From Dryas octopetala (lineage: Eukaryota; Streptophyta; Magnoliopsida; Rosales; Rosaceae): a DNA stretch of 64,000 nucleotides. Every line of letters begins with the position of its first letter. Position 1 is the stretch's first letter. Shown piece after piece: positions 23,901 to 36,236 of the stretch. The position numbers and the translations under genes are program-made. The stretch spans positions 17,954,835 to 18,018,834 of the forward strand of contig OY992832.1 in the NCBI GenBank assembly GCA_963921425.1. The letters run 5' to 3'. The notes under the pieces were generated by a model that had not been told where the DNA came from, ran no database searches, and saw only the letters and a list, made by a program, of their open reading frames with translations.

Positions 23901-24216
23901 AAAAGGTTTCACTTTCTTTTCTTTTTTTCTCTGGATGCTGCTGCTATTGTGGCTTGTCTCATGCTTGCATTGTCTTTGTAGATGTGGATATGAGTTTTGC
24001 TATACTTGTGGGGCTGAATGGAAGAACAAGAGAGCTTCATGTACCTGCCCAATTTGGGATGAGCGTAACATTATACGTGAACAGCCACAACAAGTACAGC
24101 CCATTATACGTGGACTGCCACCAGTAGTACAGCCCATTATAGGTGGACGGCCACCACAAGTACAGCCTGTTATACGTGGACAGCCACCACAAGTATGGCC
24201 ACAACGACGATATTGA
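20987..24216 (+). CDS. RBR E3 ubiquitin ligase with RNase H-like domain (copy C)
   Basis: Exons 20987-21739, 22640-23406 and 23982-24216 join in phase to 584 aa. An N-terminal helical region (DLDMAFDLQMQEAM) precedes the RNase H-like domain (about 160-251). RING1 starts at CLIC (near residue 319) and includes CLHRYCFSC and CPHEGC; the IBR includes CPNPRC, CMKC and CINC; RING2 is CVKC...AEGC..HITCRC...FCYTC. All zinc ligands and the likely catalytic Cys of AEGC are present, so this is the intact representative of the cluster. Unlike A, the C-terminus is not acidic but has several repeats of the type QPIIRGLPPVV. The gene has only one terminal exon. Confidence 0.88.
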
Positions 24217-25265
24217 TTACCATGACTCTTGTAGATTACAAATAAAGAGTTTTTTGGATAATACCGTCAACTTCTGTGATTGGCTTTTTTTGGATTTCTT
24301 TGTTATGGGAAAAAAGTGGGTGCAAGAGGACTGGGAAGGGTGTTAAAGGACCCAACTGTGGAGACGAAATATTGATATTGCCCAGCTTTTTTGTTTATTT
24401 ATGTCACAGAGGTTTTGCATTCCCCTTTCTAGTACACTTTCTGATTTCAGTTTTTAGTTTTGGGGAAACTTTACTCTGTTTGCCATCTTATTCCCTAATT
24501 TTATATCCTTTGAACTTTGGAAATGTTGTGATGTGGATCTATCAATTTTCTCAAATTCATTATGTGGCATGCGCGTGACCTATTTTCAAGGATAATTTTG
24601 CCCCTCTCCTCTTTCTTCATCAAGTAGTTTTAGACTTTTAGGAGAGCCACAACATTATCCCCCAACGCCCAACTATGAAGCTTAAATTCATCCTCTCTAG
24701 TAATTTCACAAAAGTTACAGCTCTTATTGAGAATTGTTTGGAAACACCTCTGCATTGGCTCCAGCCAAACATGATAAGTGCATGCAATAGAAAATTTTCC
24801 CTTTTCAGCTAGAATTTGCTCCTGAGAATGGAAGCATATGTGTCTTTCGAGTGAAGATCTTTGAACAAGTACATTTATATCTTCACATTTGGTAGGTGTA
24901 ATATACATGTATATATATGTATTCGCTGGCAACTCTTATCTTATTAAACTTTGGGTCCCATAATGCAATGAAAGAGTAGTTGTATATACGTTAATGGAGC
25001 CTGCAGCGATGCCAAATGATATGTATGCTTCCTATCTCCTATAGAATGGAAGAAGAGCTTGCAGGCTCTTGTTTTTTTATTGATTATGATGTTCAATTCT
25101 ATGTACACTGTTTGCGGGGACTTATCAATCGCCTACAAGCTTGCCAATACAGGCATACAGCTTTGTTCACACTCCAGGCCCCACACTGATTCTATTTTGA
25201 GTAAACAACATCCACCTATGCCTCATGTTAAAGCATTGTTCTACTTGAACAAATATTTGCAATAA
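24217..25265. other. 3' flank of copy C and intergenic
   Basis: An AATAAA at about 24240 could serve in 3' end formation of copy C. Between 24630 and 24932 the minus strand has a 100-residue frame that I do not recognise. It has no family motif and is flanked by AT-rich sequence, so I do not call it a gene. Confidence 0.4.
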
Positions 25266-25550
25266 GGGAAAAGTACACTTATGCCCCTCAACTTTGGGGT
25301 CTGTCTTTAAAAATAACGACTCACATTGCCCCTTATATTATGAATTTGTTGTAATGTGAGTCTTTTGTCTAACCTCGTTTAAGCAACTGTAATAAACATA
25401 AACGTGACATAATCTTATATAACATTAGACAAAAGATTACGCAACAAAATTCATATTATGAGGTGCAAATTCACAATACAGGGGCAATGTTGGTCTATTT
25501 CGTTCGATTTGGGAGAAACTCCAAAACTGAGGTATAGTTGTTATTTTCTC
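25266..25550. mobile_element. Short MITE-like inverted repeat
   Basis: The left end GGGAAAAGTACACTTATGCC and the reversed right end GAGAAAATAACAACTATACC are similar. Further inward CTCAACTTTGG / CTCAGTTTTGG and ACATTGCCCC occur on both sides. About 285 bases, non-coding. Ends of this type are common in plant genomes. No clear target duplication. Confidence 0.4.
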
Positions 25551-26149
25551 TATCAACAACAATAATATTAACAATAATTAATGTAGTTTGTTAAAAACTT
25601 ACAACCCAAAAAATATCCGAGGATAAAGTCGAGAAATTTATATATGAGGGACACCTTAGTTGTGTCACGGTCCAACTTTATATTTTTGGCTTGGCTGAAG
25701 CTGAAAGCCTGAATGCGATGTTTAATTTGTTTCTATGCGTTTTGCTACTTGTTTGTTGTTAAGTTTCTCTATATATCAGTGTGGCTCAAAATAGGTAAAC
25801 GGATTTATAAAAATAGATGGAGTCACCAACTCAGACTTTCTCCTCAAGGACCTCAACTCACGCATTGAAATATATAACCATATGATGAGTTGGAGTGAGT
25901 CATTGACATGTAGATGAAGGTGTGATTCTTCCAACCTGTGATGCCGTGCGGTAGTGTGGTGTTCACCAACTATATAGTAATATAGGATACTAGGAGAGTC
26001 AGGACCACCAAAATCATTGAGGCTACTCGCCACCAATTATATACCATTATTTTTTTAATTTAGAGAGAGGCATTTAAATTTGAGATTTCTCCGATATTTA
26101 CATAAAAAAAATATCAAAAGACTAATAGTCAGTTGATTATATATATATA
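25551..26149. other. Intergenic, no gene recognised
   Basis: AT-rich, nothing recognisable on either strand. Confidence 0.4.
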
Positions 26150-26550
26150 GAGGCCCTTTCTAATATGGGATCTATAAATAATTTTATTTATAAGATCCCT
26201 TATAGGGCTCACTATATACAGTATTTCAACGATTTGAACGTCTATTTTTTAGGTCTCTATTCAAATATCATCTTTGCAAAAAATTAGTCAAAATCAAAAA
26301 TCATTTGCCTATCTAATTTTTATCAAATAAGTAAGCGAACCAAATATTTTTTATAAAACCGTTTATTTATTTGATCAAAATTAGATAGGTAAATGATTTC
26401 CGATTTAGCTAGTTTTTTGTAAAGATGATTTATGAATAAAGGTCTAGAAAATAGACGGTTCGGATTGTTGAAAAATTACATGGAGTGGGCCCATCCGCCC
26501 CATCCCATATTTAACACTAAATGTGAAATCCCATACTTGAAGCTCCCTAT
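26150..26550. mobile_element. Foldback MITE with about 105-bp arms
   Basis: The segment at about 26228-26335 is the reverse complement, with scattered mismatches, of about 26360-26478. Landmarks are GAACGTCTATTTT / AAAATAGACGGTTC and TTTGCCTATCTAATTTT / AAAATTAGATAGGTAAAT. The loop is about 30 bases. Outer ends AGGCCCTTTCTAATATGGG and, reversed, AGGGAGCTTCAAGTATGGG are also related, and TA repeats flank both sides. A transcript would fold into one long hairpin. Confidence 0.6.
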
Positions 26551-27532
26551 ATATATATATATACAACTTTTGAATAAACAAAAAAAAAGAAAATTTTAAC
26601 TAAATGACTTCAACTATACCCAGATCTTTATTTAGGACATGAATTTCACTTTGTGTCAATTGATAACCGAAACTTTTATTTTGTGTCAATAATATTTTTT
26701 GATTGTTGAGTCTTATTTAAATGTATTTAAGCATAATTTAATATATTTTAAGAGGTATTCGTAAGGTTAAACTTTAACAATGCAAAAAAGTCCTACTGCA
26801 ATGCTGCTCCGAACGCTTAGCGTAAAGCTCCAAGCGCTCGCCACATCATTTTGTGAGTTAAAATTCTTGGTATGATTTTTTGAGTGGATAAAGTATATAT
26901 TAGGAGTTAGTGGCCAAAAAAAAAGTATAGATTAGGAGTTTTAAGTTTAAAACTTTTTTTTTTTAGGATGTGTCCTATTTAATTTGATGAGTGTAGACTG
27001 TAGAGTAAAATTAACCAAACTATTTAATCTCTTCGGTGACGTGGCGGGCGCATGCACAATAAGAAACAAGGACGAATAGGAGAGGGAATGCGGGCAACAA
27101 ATTGCAGACGATGGTCGTTACTAGTTACTACGCAACAAGAACCGCCATTTCCACTACTACCGCTGACGTACCGTCATCTCAACGTGGACAAAATCCCCGC
27201 CGTCCATCTCCACCCGACCCCCACTCCACCAGATCCAACGCAATAAAAAACAATTAATTAAAGATTAAACAATGAAAAAAAATGAAAGCTCACTGCAACT
27301 GGAATTCTGCAACAAACCAAAAAGGCACCACTCTTTTCCCACTCACCTTTTTGGACCCTTTCCTTGTCAACCTTCTGGACCTCAATTTCTCAACCGTTTT
27401 TTTTCTTTTTCTTTTTCATTTTTTTTTATTTTTTATATTCTGCTTCAATGTGACCAAAACCCCTCTCTCACTCTCAGTTTTCCATTCGTCCATTTGTTTC
27501 CTCTTTTGGTCTGCTCAATTGCTGCTGTGCGT
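26551..27532. other. Intergenic and 5' flank of the alpha/beta hydrolase gene
   Basis: AT-rich up to about 27000, then a more balanced promoter and leader with T-rich stretches close to the start codon. No other gene found. Confidence 0.4.
27037..27045 (+). promoter_or_regulatory. ACGT-core element (TGACGTGGC)
   Basis: TGACGTGGC lies about 490 bases upstream of the hydrolase start codon. ACGTGGC cores are bound by plant bZIP factors (ABRE/G-box type). A single short motif has low specificity, so regulation by abscisic acid or light is only a possibility. Confidence 0.25.
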
Positions 27533-30500
27533 ATGTCAGACTCGGAGTCCGGACCCGGGTTCTATACGGGTCGGGAGATGCCACGTCGACCCGGCGATGA
27601 GAGACCACCGTACAGCGGCGTCGCAGGGGATCCGACCCCCAATGCGAGGGAGCTGGAGTCTTTCGGGGACCACGCGAGGGAGTTCGCGAAGGCGGCGGGG
27701 GAGATGGCCGTGGAGTTTGGGAAAGGGTGCAGGGATATAGTGCGGCAGAGCCTAGGGAATCGCGACTCGTACCTTTCCAGAAGCTTCGGGAAGCTCAGGG
27801 ACTCGTACTTCGGGAAGAGACTGACGAGGCTTCGCGGGAAATTGAGCTTCTTCAACCAGTATTTGCCTGAGGATAAGCACCCGATTCACGCTTGGTCTGT
27901 GATTTTGGTCGTCTCGGCTCTCGCTTTTGCAGGTGTGCGTGTGTCAGTAAGTTTTTTTCATTTTGTTTTTCTTGTGGTTGTGTCGGTGCTTTGTTTGGTT
28001 GCTGAGAAAATGATGGAGAAATAGATTTTACTTATTTATTTTTGTTTGATTGGTTATGCTTGTTAGGAGTGGGATTTTCAGTTAATTTGGAATTTTGAGA
28101 CTTCAAAATACTTCACTGGAAAAAAATCTGACTCAAGTGTTTGTTCAGTTTTTTTTTTTTTTCTTCTAAACGTTATGCTGTGTTTGGTTGATGAGAAAAT
28201 GAAGGAAAATAGGATTTCAAAATTGTATTTTTCACTATTTTTATTATTCAATTGTCGGCGTTCTTTTATCTATAAGTTAATCGAATAATGCTAGAGATCT
28301 GAATTTGTATACCAAATTTGGATCCAAATAATGTAGCAGTATACTTGTCACTATTTTACTTATTGGGAAAAAAATGAATGAAACACTGCCACATCAATTT
28401 GGATCCAAATTTGGATTCCCTAGCTGTATTTCCGTTAATCTGATGATTCATTGATCTTAGTTAATGCTTCCTGATAAATATGTTACTGACATGGATTTAT
28501 TAACTTTCAGTATTGATTGTGAATTCGGAAAATACTACTTCCCCCACCCCAGAGATAAAGAAGGTATACATTCATCCTCCTAGTGCTGCCCGCATAATGC
28601 TTCCGGATGGTAGATACATAGCATACAAGGAGCAAGGAGTTCCAGCTGACAGGGCTAGATTTTCAATTATTGCTCCACATTCGTTCCTTTCATCCCGGCT
28701 TGCAGGTCCTTTATTTTGGATGTTGAAAGCAAACAGATACTGCATATGCTTCACTTTCCTTTTTCTTTGATTCACATATGCATTTTCTTAGTTTTTTATC
28801 ATTTTTTTTTTCTTAAATTAGGGATCCCGGGACTCAAGGCTTCACTGCTAGAAGAGTTTGGTGTTCGCTTATTGACATATGATCTTCCTGGTTTTGGAGA
28901 GAGTGATCCTCATCCCAACAGGGACCTCGAATCTTCATCAATCGATATGTTGCTCTTAGCCAATGCTGTTGGTGTAGATGACAAGTTTTGGGTTGTGGGA
29001 TACTCAACCGGGAGCATGCATGCTTGGGCAGCACTCAGATACATTCCTGATAGGCTTGCAGGTATCAATGTTTCTTCTATATGATATTTTTCATGCGAGT
29101 GTTTTTTTGTAGTACTACAAAGGTTTGAAAAGGCAAAAAGATCAGCAAAGAAGAGGTTGAAGATATGCTCATGAACTCTAAGCTATCACTGTAATTTGAG
29201 TGGTAATAACCTTATGTGATGCAGCCTGAAGTTTCTGATTTTGATGTGAGAAGTAAATAGCCTGGAGATTTCTGTTTTTACCTGGGTGAGGTGTTGCTAG
29301 ATTTTTGGAACCAACATTATTAGCATGTAATAGCCTGATATGGCAAATAACTAATTTCTATATCGATATTAAGTCTTTGATGAAACCAATTTTATGTTCA
29401 TTAAGCTTGTAGGTAAGCTCTACAACATATTGTGAATTTGTGATAATTTAGAATATTCTTCTGTTCACAGCTATTTGATGTCTCTCATTTACTGAGATGA
29501 ATAAATATTTTTGGATTACATTAATATCTCTGCTGTATTCTATCTGAAAACATTTTGCCATGATTCATAGTGATCTAACTTGCAGGTGCGGCCATGTTTG
29601 CTCCAATGGTTAATCCATACGATTCAATCATGACTCGGGAAGAGAGACGCAAAACCTGGGAGAAGTGGACGCGGAGAAGAAAACTTCTGTACTTTTTGGC
29701 AAGGAGCTTTCCAAGATTTCTTTCTTACTTCTATCACCATAGCTTCTTATCTGGAAAGCATGGACAGATTGATAAATGGCTGTCATTGTCACTGGGAAAG
29801 AGGGTGAGGATCATTATCAACATTTCATTTACGGATTGACACATAGAAAATTTCAATTATTACACCACTGCATAAGTTCCTCTTAGACATAACAATGTTT
29901 ATGAACGCAGAATCTGATCTTGGAGATCGTCTCTCATAATTTGTAGAAAGAATTTCATGGTGAACCTCTCACATGTCACACTGTAGTATTCTAAAATGAA
30001 CCAAAGCATCATCTTAGTTGTCTGTCCAAATTCTTTTAAAATATCATTCTAGTGCTAGACCTGGAAAGTAAAGCATAGTGAGGTTTTTAAAAGGTTGGTT
30101 GCTATGTCATTCTAATTCTGGAATTTGGTTCCCATTTCTCTGTGTTTTACATTTGTATTAATGAAAGACCAGAATGAGACTCTTATTTTACTTGTATATA
30201 TTCTCATTAAAAAAATTTTGTTGACATTCTTCAGGATAAAGCTTTAATAGAGGACCCAATCTATGAAGAATTCTGGCAAAGGGATTTGGAAGAATCAATT
30301 AGGCAGGGAAGTGCAAAACCCTTTGTGGAGGAAGCTGTGTTGCAGGTGTCAAATTGGGGTTTCAGCCTTGCAGATCTCAAATTGCAGAAGAAACAACGAG
30401 GGAAAGGCATGCTCAATTGGCTTAAGTCTTTGCTCCGTGCAGCTCAGGAGGAATATATGGGCTTCCTTGGCCCAATACACATATGGCAGGTGAGGAGCAT

Positions 30501-31185
30501 CTCCCTCATATACATGTTTGTTTCAGCTAATCAATAGCTTTACTGCTAAGATACTTGCAATATTTTTCTAGAAGACGAGATTATATGTTGACAAGATATC
30601 AACAAGATTAGTCATTTGACAAGGATAATTCTAATTGAGTTGCTTTCCTTCATGCTGATATCAAATGTTTAAATAACCACTTTTTCTAAGTTCATCAAAA
30701 AATATTTCTGCTAGAAAGAATGTAAGATTGACTAAAGTTCAGAAAGTAATGTATAGTTGTGTACCATAATACATAACAGATTGCTGGTGATAATTGTTTT
30801 GTTGTAACCCCAATGAATCTTAAGCCAGTAAATGGATTCAGCCAAATTATACAGAGCTTGGGATATTCAATATTATTTCTTTTCAGGAGGTACCAGTTGA
30901 CTGTTAAACCAATATTAATTAAGACCATTTTCCTCTAATGTTTGACAGGGGATGGATGATAGGGTGGTCCCACCATCAATGACTGATTTTGTGCACCGGA
31001 TTTTACCAGGAGCTGCAGTACATAAGCTTCCATATGAGGGCCATTTCACCTATATCTACTTTTGTGATGAATGCCATAGACAGATATTCACTACACTTTT
31101 CGGAACACCACAAGGACCACTCAACATTACCATAGAAGTAGATTCAAGTCCACTGCAAGGTAATACTGAAGAACAGGAAGATTAA
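27533..31185 (+). CDS. Membrane-anchored alpha/beta hydrolase
   Basis: Six exons, 27533-27932, 28511-28705, 28822-29061, 29586-29803, 30235-30489 and 30949-31185, all join in phase to 514 aa. Residues 1-115 are a polar, basic N-terminal region, followed by a hydrophobic segment (about 119-138, WSVILVVSALAFAVLIV) that should be a membrane anchor. The hydrolase fold follows: YDLPGFGESD (about 218-227), nucleophile elbow GYSTG with Ser260, acid within GMDDRVVP (Asp439/440), and catalytic His468 in EGHFTY. The triad is complete, so the enzyme is probably active as an esterase or lipase-like hydrolase; the substrate cannot be deduced. Plant homologues are annotated only as alpha/beta-hydrolase superfamily. 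Downstream is a 3' flank without another gene. Confidence 0.88.
28288..28428. mobile_element. Small MITE in hydrolase intron 1
   Basis: ACCAAATTTGGATCCAAAT near the left end is mirrored by ATTTGGATCCAAATTTGG near the right end. The ends TGCTAGAGATCTGAATTTG and, reversed, CAGCTAGGGAATCCAAATTT are related. About 140 bases, intronic, no coding capacity. Confidence 0.4.
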
Positions 31186-33968
31186 GAGGTAACCCTAGGT
31201 GATTCTGGTTCTAGCACAGGCTGAAACATGATCTTTATAGTTTACTTCTGAGAGGTACAATGTATATATCATAGGTTGCTATGTTACTTGTAGAGTTTAA
31301 AAATGAAAAGGAAAAGAAGAGAAAGAAAAAGTTAGCTCTCATGTTTAAAAGTTTTGGGCTGTCCTAGGGATTCCCAGGTGGGGTATGTTTTAAAACTTTT
31401 GGTGAAGTGTTGGCCAGAACAAGAATATACATAGAAATCAAATTACTCTGATTTTCAATTTGTTACTAAATTTTTCATTCGATTATCACCAAACTTTTTT
31501 AATATTATTCCTTTCTTGCTTGTCCATTCCCAATCATACCAACATTATTTCTCAGTGAGGAGATAAAAGGCCATAACAACTAGGACAGACCAAACAGAGA
31601 AATAAAGACACCAACCAGGCCCAAACGAAACTGTCGTTTGATAAGATAGTTTCTAAAAACGTGGTAACAAAAAAAAAAAAAAGAGTTTCTAAAAACAATA
31701 ACGAGAAAATTACTCAAAAACCCCCCATTTACGATTAAACATAAAATTAAAGAATCTCTCTTGAAGAAAAAAAGTTTGCTACAAAAAATAGCTTTTAAAA
31801 TTTAAGTGAAACAAGTTTTTCAAATTTTAAGATTGTACTCTAATTTTTGAATGGCAAGCTAAATAGGTTATAAATATGTTTTAATTTATTAAAAAATAAA
31901 CCTTATTTTAATTAAATTAAAAAACTTAGACCTTGTGTCATATTTTTTCTTTTCCTATGAGAACCATATGGCATGTATGTACGGATGAATATATCGAAAA
32001 TTCATTAAATATCGTTACTCAAATTTATACATTTATCGATTTATATGAAAATAAAGTTGAGTTAAGTTTTATTCTTTTCTTAATTAATTGTTGATAAATG
32101 ATAAATTAGGGTTAGGGGATGAGTTTTAGACCCCGTTTGGGGCTGATGTCCAGGATTATAAAGTGCTTTTAAAAAAAAAAAAATTGATGATTTTTATGTT
32201 TGGTAAACTTACGGAAAACGACTTTGAATAGAAGCGGAGGGTCTCTCACAGCGAATTAGAGAAGCGGGCAAGAGGTAGCTTCTCAAATCTGCTGTCAGGG
32301 AAAGCATGCAGAGACTTTAATGAAACTTTCTGAATACCAACAATACCCTTCAATAATTTTCATATTGACACTCTTTTGTCCTCTTGTTAATAGAACATTC
32401 TTTCATCCAGTCATCTTTCCCTAACCCACCGTCACCCAACCAACCATTCTCTCTTCCAGCCGTCCATCTTCTCCGTTGAACATGAAAACAAAGAGGTGCA
32501 TATATCCTTAAGCTACAACATGGTGGTCAGAATTAAGAATAGGCTTAAGTTCTCCGATTTCAGTTTAAAGGTCCAAAATGGGATTTTTTTGGTTTGTAAA
32601 ATTGGGTTCTTATTGCAAGTAAGTGATCCACAAAAGATGGATACTCCTCTGAAATTGGTTTCTGATTTGCATTTGCACTCCTGTGGAGCTGTTTAATACT
32701 CATTGGAGGATCCAATACTTCTTAAAATCTAGCAAATTTAATTTGGGTAGAAATTTTTAATTATCTACACTGAGGTGGATCCGCCCCTGCTGTTTATTGT
32801 CTGGTTTGCTATGGTTGCAACCATGGCTCTAACCGATATGTCTATGCTGGGGTGGATGTTTCAAGGAGTTTGTGGAGTTTTTGAGGTTTGGTGGTGATCA
32901 TTGGTGTGGCTGAGAGAGTGAAGGAATAAGAAAAAGATTAGACTGTGCATTTGCAGTATAAGAAATGGACCCAATAGCAGGCTTAGCACTCAGCAGTCGA
33001 GATTGAATTTAATTATATGCAGATAGCTTTGGTGGTGCATAATTGCATATATGATCTATAGGTGTATGTAAATTTGAGTTTATTTTGGTTGTGCACTTGT
33101 GCTAATATTATCTGCATACCCTTTGGCTTTAATGATATAATTGGGATGGGTGGCTGTTTGAGAAAGATAATTACAAATTTACAAGACCACAAGCCCAAAT
33201 ATATATTTTTATATATTTATATAATGGTCGATCTTTATTTCCCAAGTGATTTTTATATTTCTTTTCTAAAATAAAAGTATAAATAATGCAAACTAAAGTA
33301 TTTGTTATCATACAAATGATTTTAAAATACAGTTTCAGCATTAATTATGTCCATTTTAGTTATTATGTACAATTAAAATAATTTATATTGAAACTTTCCA
33401 AATAGTCAGACTCTGTTTTTTTATATTCACAGCACTTTTAAAAACAAAATTTATTAAACGCTCAACTAAGTTACTTCACAGCAGATTATTCTCGCAGCAC
33501 AGCAAAAACTGTTTTTTGCTCAACTAAACCCTAAACCCTATTTAATTTTGCAGATCTATACCAATATTTTACTGACATATATGTCATATACCAATATTCT
33601 ACCGTCATATATTGATATCGAAGAAATATCAATACAACCCATTTAAATATCGATGATTGAAATTGTAGATATCTCGTTAGATATATCAGTAATATCGTGA
33701 ATATTTTCATCTATGCATGTGTGTAAGTGGAGGGTGCCTAGCTAAAATGTAGCCTAAGAAAATTAGGCTAGCATTTCATTTGGTTTTTGTATGATAGCAA
33801 ATACATTTAATGGTGAACAAATTTGTATCCTGATAATAAAAAAATGAATCTATCAACACTTAAGGATAAGAAAACGTCCACATACCATATGGCGACTGTA
33901 TTGTAGAATTTTTGTTTTATTTGATACACTAAGATGATATTTGATTAAACCATCGCTACATTCATATG
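31186..33968. other. Intergenic, no gene recognised
   Basis: AT-rich sequence. Around 32132-33540 there are motifs often seen at diverged DNA-transposon ends (CCCCGTTTGGGGCTG on the left; CAGCACTTTTAAAAAC near 33430), but the ends do not form a clear inverted repeat. Nothing coding. Confidence 0.4.
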
Positions 33969-33977
33969 AAAGAATTT

Positions 33978-34189
33978 GAGTAATTTTATTCAATATACCA
34001 TTTTAATACCTTATAAACTATTTTGACTCCACAGCCCAAAATATAACTTTTATGACCTTTTTGCATTTGAAATGTCAAAAATACCCTTCATATAAAACCC
34101 TTTTTTTAATTGTAATTTTTTTTTCTTTCTCTTCCCTTGCCAATCACTGCCCCTCCCTTCCTTCCTTCTTTCTTTCCTCCCCAGCCAAC

Positions 34190-34223
<34 letters not shown>

Positions 34224-36227
34224 TCCTTCCTCCCCAGCCAACCACTGTCCTATCGTCGCCGCGCCACTCGTCGTCCCATCTGTTGGTGCCCCCATCCTCC
34301 ATCGCTGCAGTAAACCCAGCAGATGCAACAAACACAGTAGATCCAACAAACCTAGCAGATGCAGCAAACCCAGCAAAATCTAATGAAAAAAAACCCACGT
34401 CACCTAGCAAAACCCACAAAATGGGTTTTTCTTTAACTGAGTTTTCCTTAAAAAAACCCATATTTGGTTGAATTTTTGGTCGCCACATTACACATGATTG
34501 AATTATTGGTTGTCACATGGCTATAGCATATTCCACCATGTGGCGACCACAAATTCGACCATGTGGCGACCAAAATTTCAACCAGATCTTGTTATAGCAC
34601 ATTCTACCATCTGGCTACCATAAATTCGACTATGTGATGACAAAAAAGTCAACCAGATTTAGCTATAGCACATTTTCACCATATCTGAGTTTTCAATTTT
34701 TTTTTTTTTTCAAATTTGGGTTAGGAGAGAAGATGATGGGTCGTTGGTCGGTGCCCACCACCATCCTTCACATCCCCCACCGACATCTTATCTTTGTCTC
34801 TCTTTCTCTATCTTTGTCTCTGTCTCTCTCCCTTTCACTCTCAACCCATTTAGAGAAAAACCTAAATCTGGGTTTTCGATTGTTTTTTTTTTAAGATTTG
34901 GTTTTAGAGAGAAAGAGAGAGAGATAGAGAGAGATGAGTGTTGATGCAAATTTCCGTAAGAGAGATGCAACAACTTAGAGATGGTGACCTGGCTGATCCG
35001 AAGTCTTGCTGGATGATGATGTGAGATCTTCCTGTAAGAGAAATAAGATCAGAGGAGATGGACTGGTGTGGTACCAGCCAAACACGCTCCGATGATGAAG
35101 TCAGTGATGGTGTATTTGATGGTAGGTGAGAAAGAGCAAAGGATGAACTTGGGAGAATAGGAAGAACAAGGCAAATGTTCTGGGCTTATTCCCAGCAAGT
35201 TGGGTATGCTCTTGGATGAGTGAAGGCTTTTTTGTAAGTGTTTGTCTGGTGAAAAGTTGATAGCTAGATCGATGTCCATTTTGCACATATGAGTTGGTAT
35301 ATATAGGCAAAGGAGATTGTGATGAGTAAGTTACCTGCATGTGACTGGCTGGTTGAGAAAGATTCACGCGTTCGGTCGTGAACAGTGGCATGCACAGCTA
35401 CCCACCTCCTTTGCATTCAATGCTGCATTGAATGCAAGTATGGAAGATTCAGGTGAACTGCCTCAGTAGTCATGAATGTAGGCTGGATTGTCTCTTTTGT
35501 CAGAAGACCTTTGTCAGGTGCATTTAAGTGCGGCGGTTCATCCCAACGTGATCTTCCTTGGAATGGCGGCGGGGAGCCGAGCCGACCCGAACACATGTTC
35601 TTATGCGTATACATGAAGCCCATGTGTGATTGGATCGGACACGGGATTCCTGACCGAACCGATCCAGTAGATAGGGGTCCTTCCGAGCCGTAACTGGCCG
35701 ACGCTAGAACTCGAAACGAGGTTCCTTCTGCGCCGAGCCGAGCCGAACCGGGATGACCGTGGAAAGATGAACACTCGATCCTTTGGAAGATCATCGGTTC
35801 GGCTCAGACCGGGCATGGAGTACTCGGCATGGAGACCCGATCTGAGCTGGTGGAGGAAGTGCCGAGCAGTGATGATGTGGAGGTCAAAGTCTGACCACTG
35901 AGAAGTCAAACACTGAAGTTGGGTCTGACCAGCCACGTGTCCAGCCCTGATTGGCTATTGAATCGGTGTGAGTTTATCCACAAACAAGGAGATGATGAGC
36001 GTTGGCTGGTGATGGAGGTTGCTCTCCATGGTTGCTGCAGCCTGTAGAAAGAATTAAGATGGAGGAAACAACCACTACAGTAACTCGAGCCGCCATGGTT
36101 GCTGGGTTTGCTACTGCAGAAGGGTATTTTGGTCTGAAAAAAAAAAGGTCATAAAAATTATATTTTGGGTTTGGGGGTCAAAATAGTTCATGGGGTATTA
36201 AAAAGTTATATTGAATAAAATTACTCA
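33978..36227. mobile_element. Mutator-like element, 2.25 kb, with perfect 9-bp target duplication
   Basis: The inverted repeats are about 110 bases long: GAGTAATTTTATTCAATATA at the left and the same 20 bases reversed at the right, with similarity continuing to the AATACCCTT motif in each arm. AAAGAATTT is present at 33969-33977 and again at 36228-36236, the 9-bp duplication expected for MULEs. No transposase is recognisable. The interior is composite: a CT microsatellite (about 34192-34220), several repeats containing ACCATGTGGCGACCA (34490-34680), and a GC-richer part (about 34940-36060) with CGAGCCGA motifs and a minus-strand TATATATA near 35297-35304, possibly the remains of another inserted element. 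Confidence 0.7.
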
Positions 36228-36236
36228 AAGAATTTG

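Noticed and set aside
35417..35936. Several open frames over 70 residues on both strands
   Set aside because: They lie in GC-rich transposon interior, show no recognisable family and overlap each other on opposite strands.
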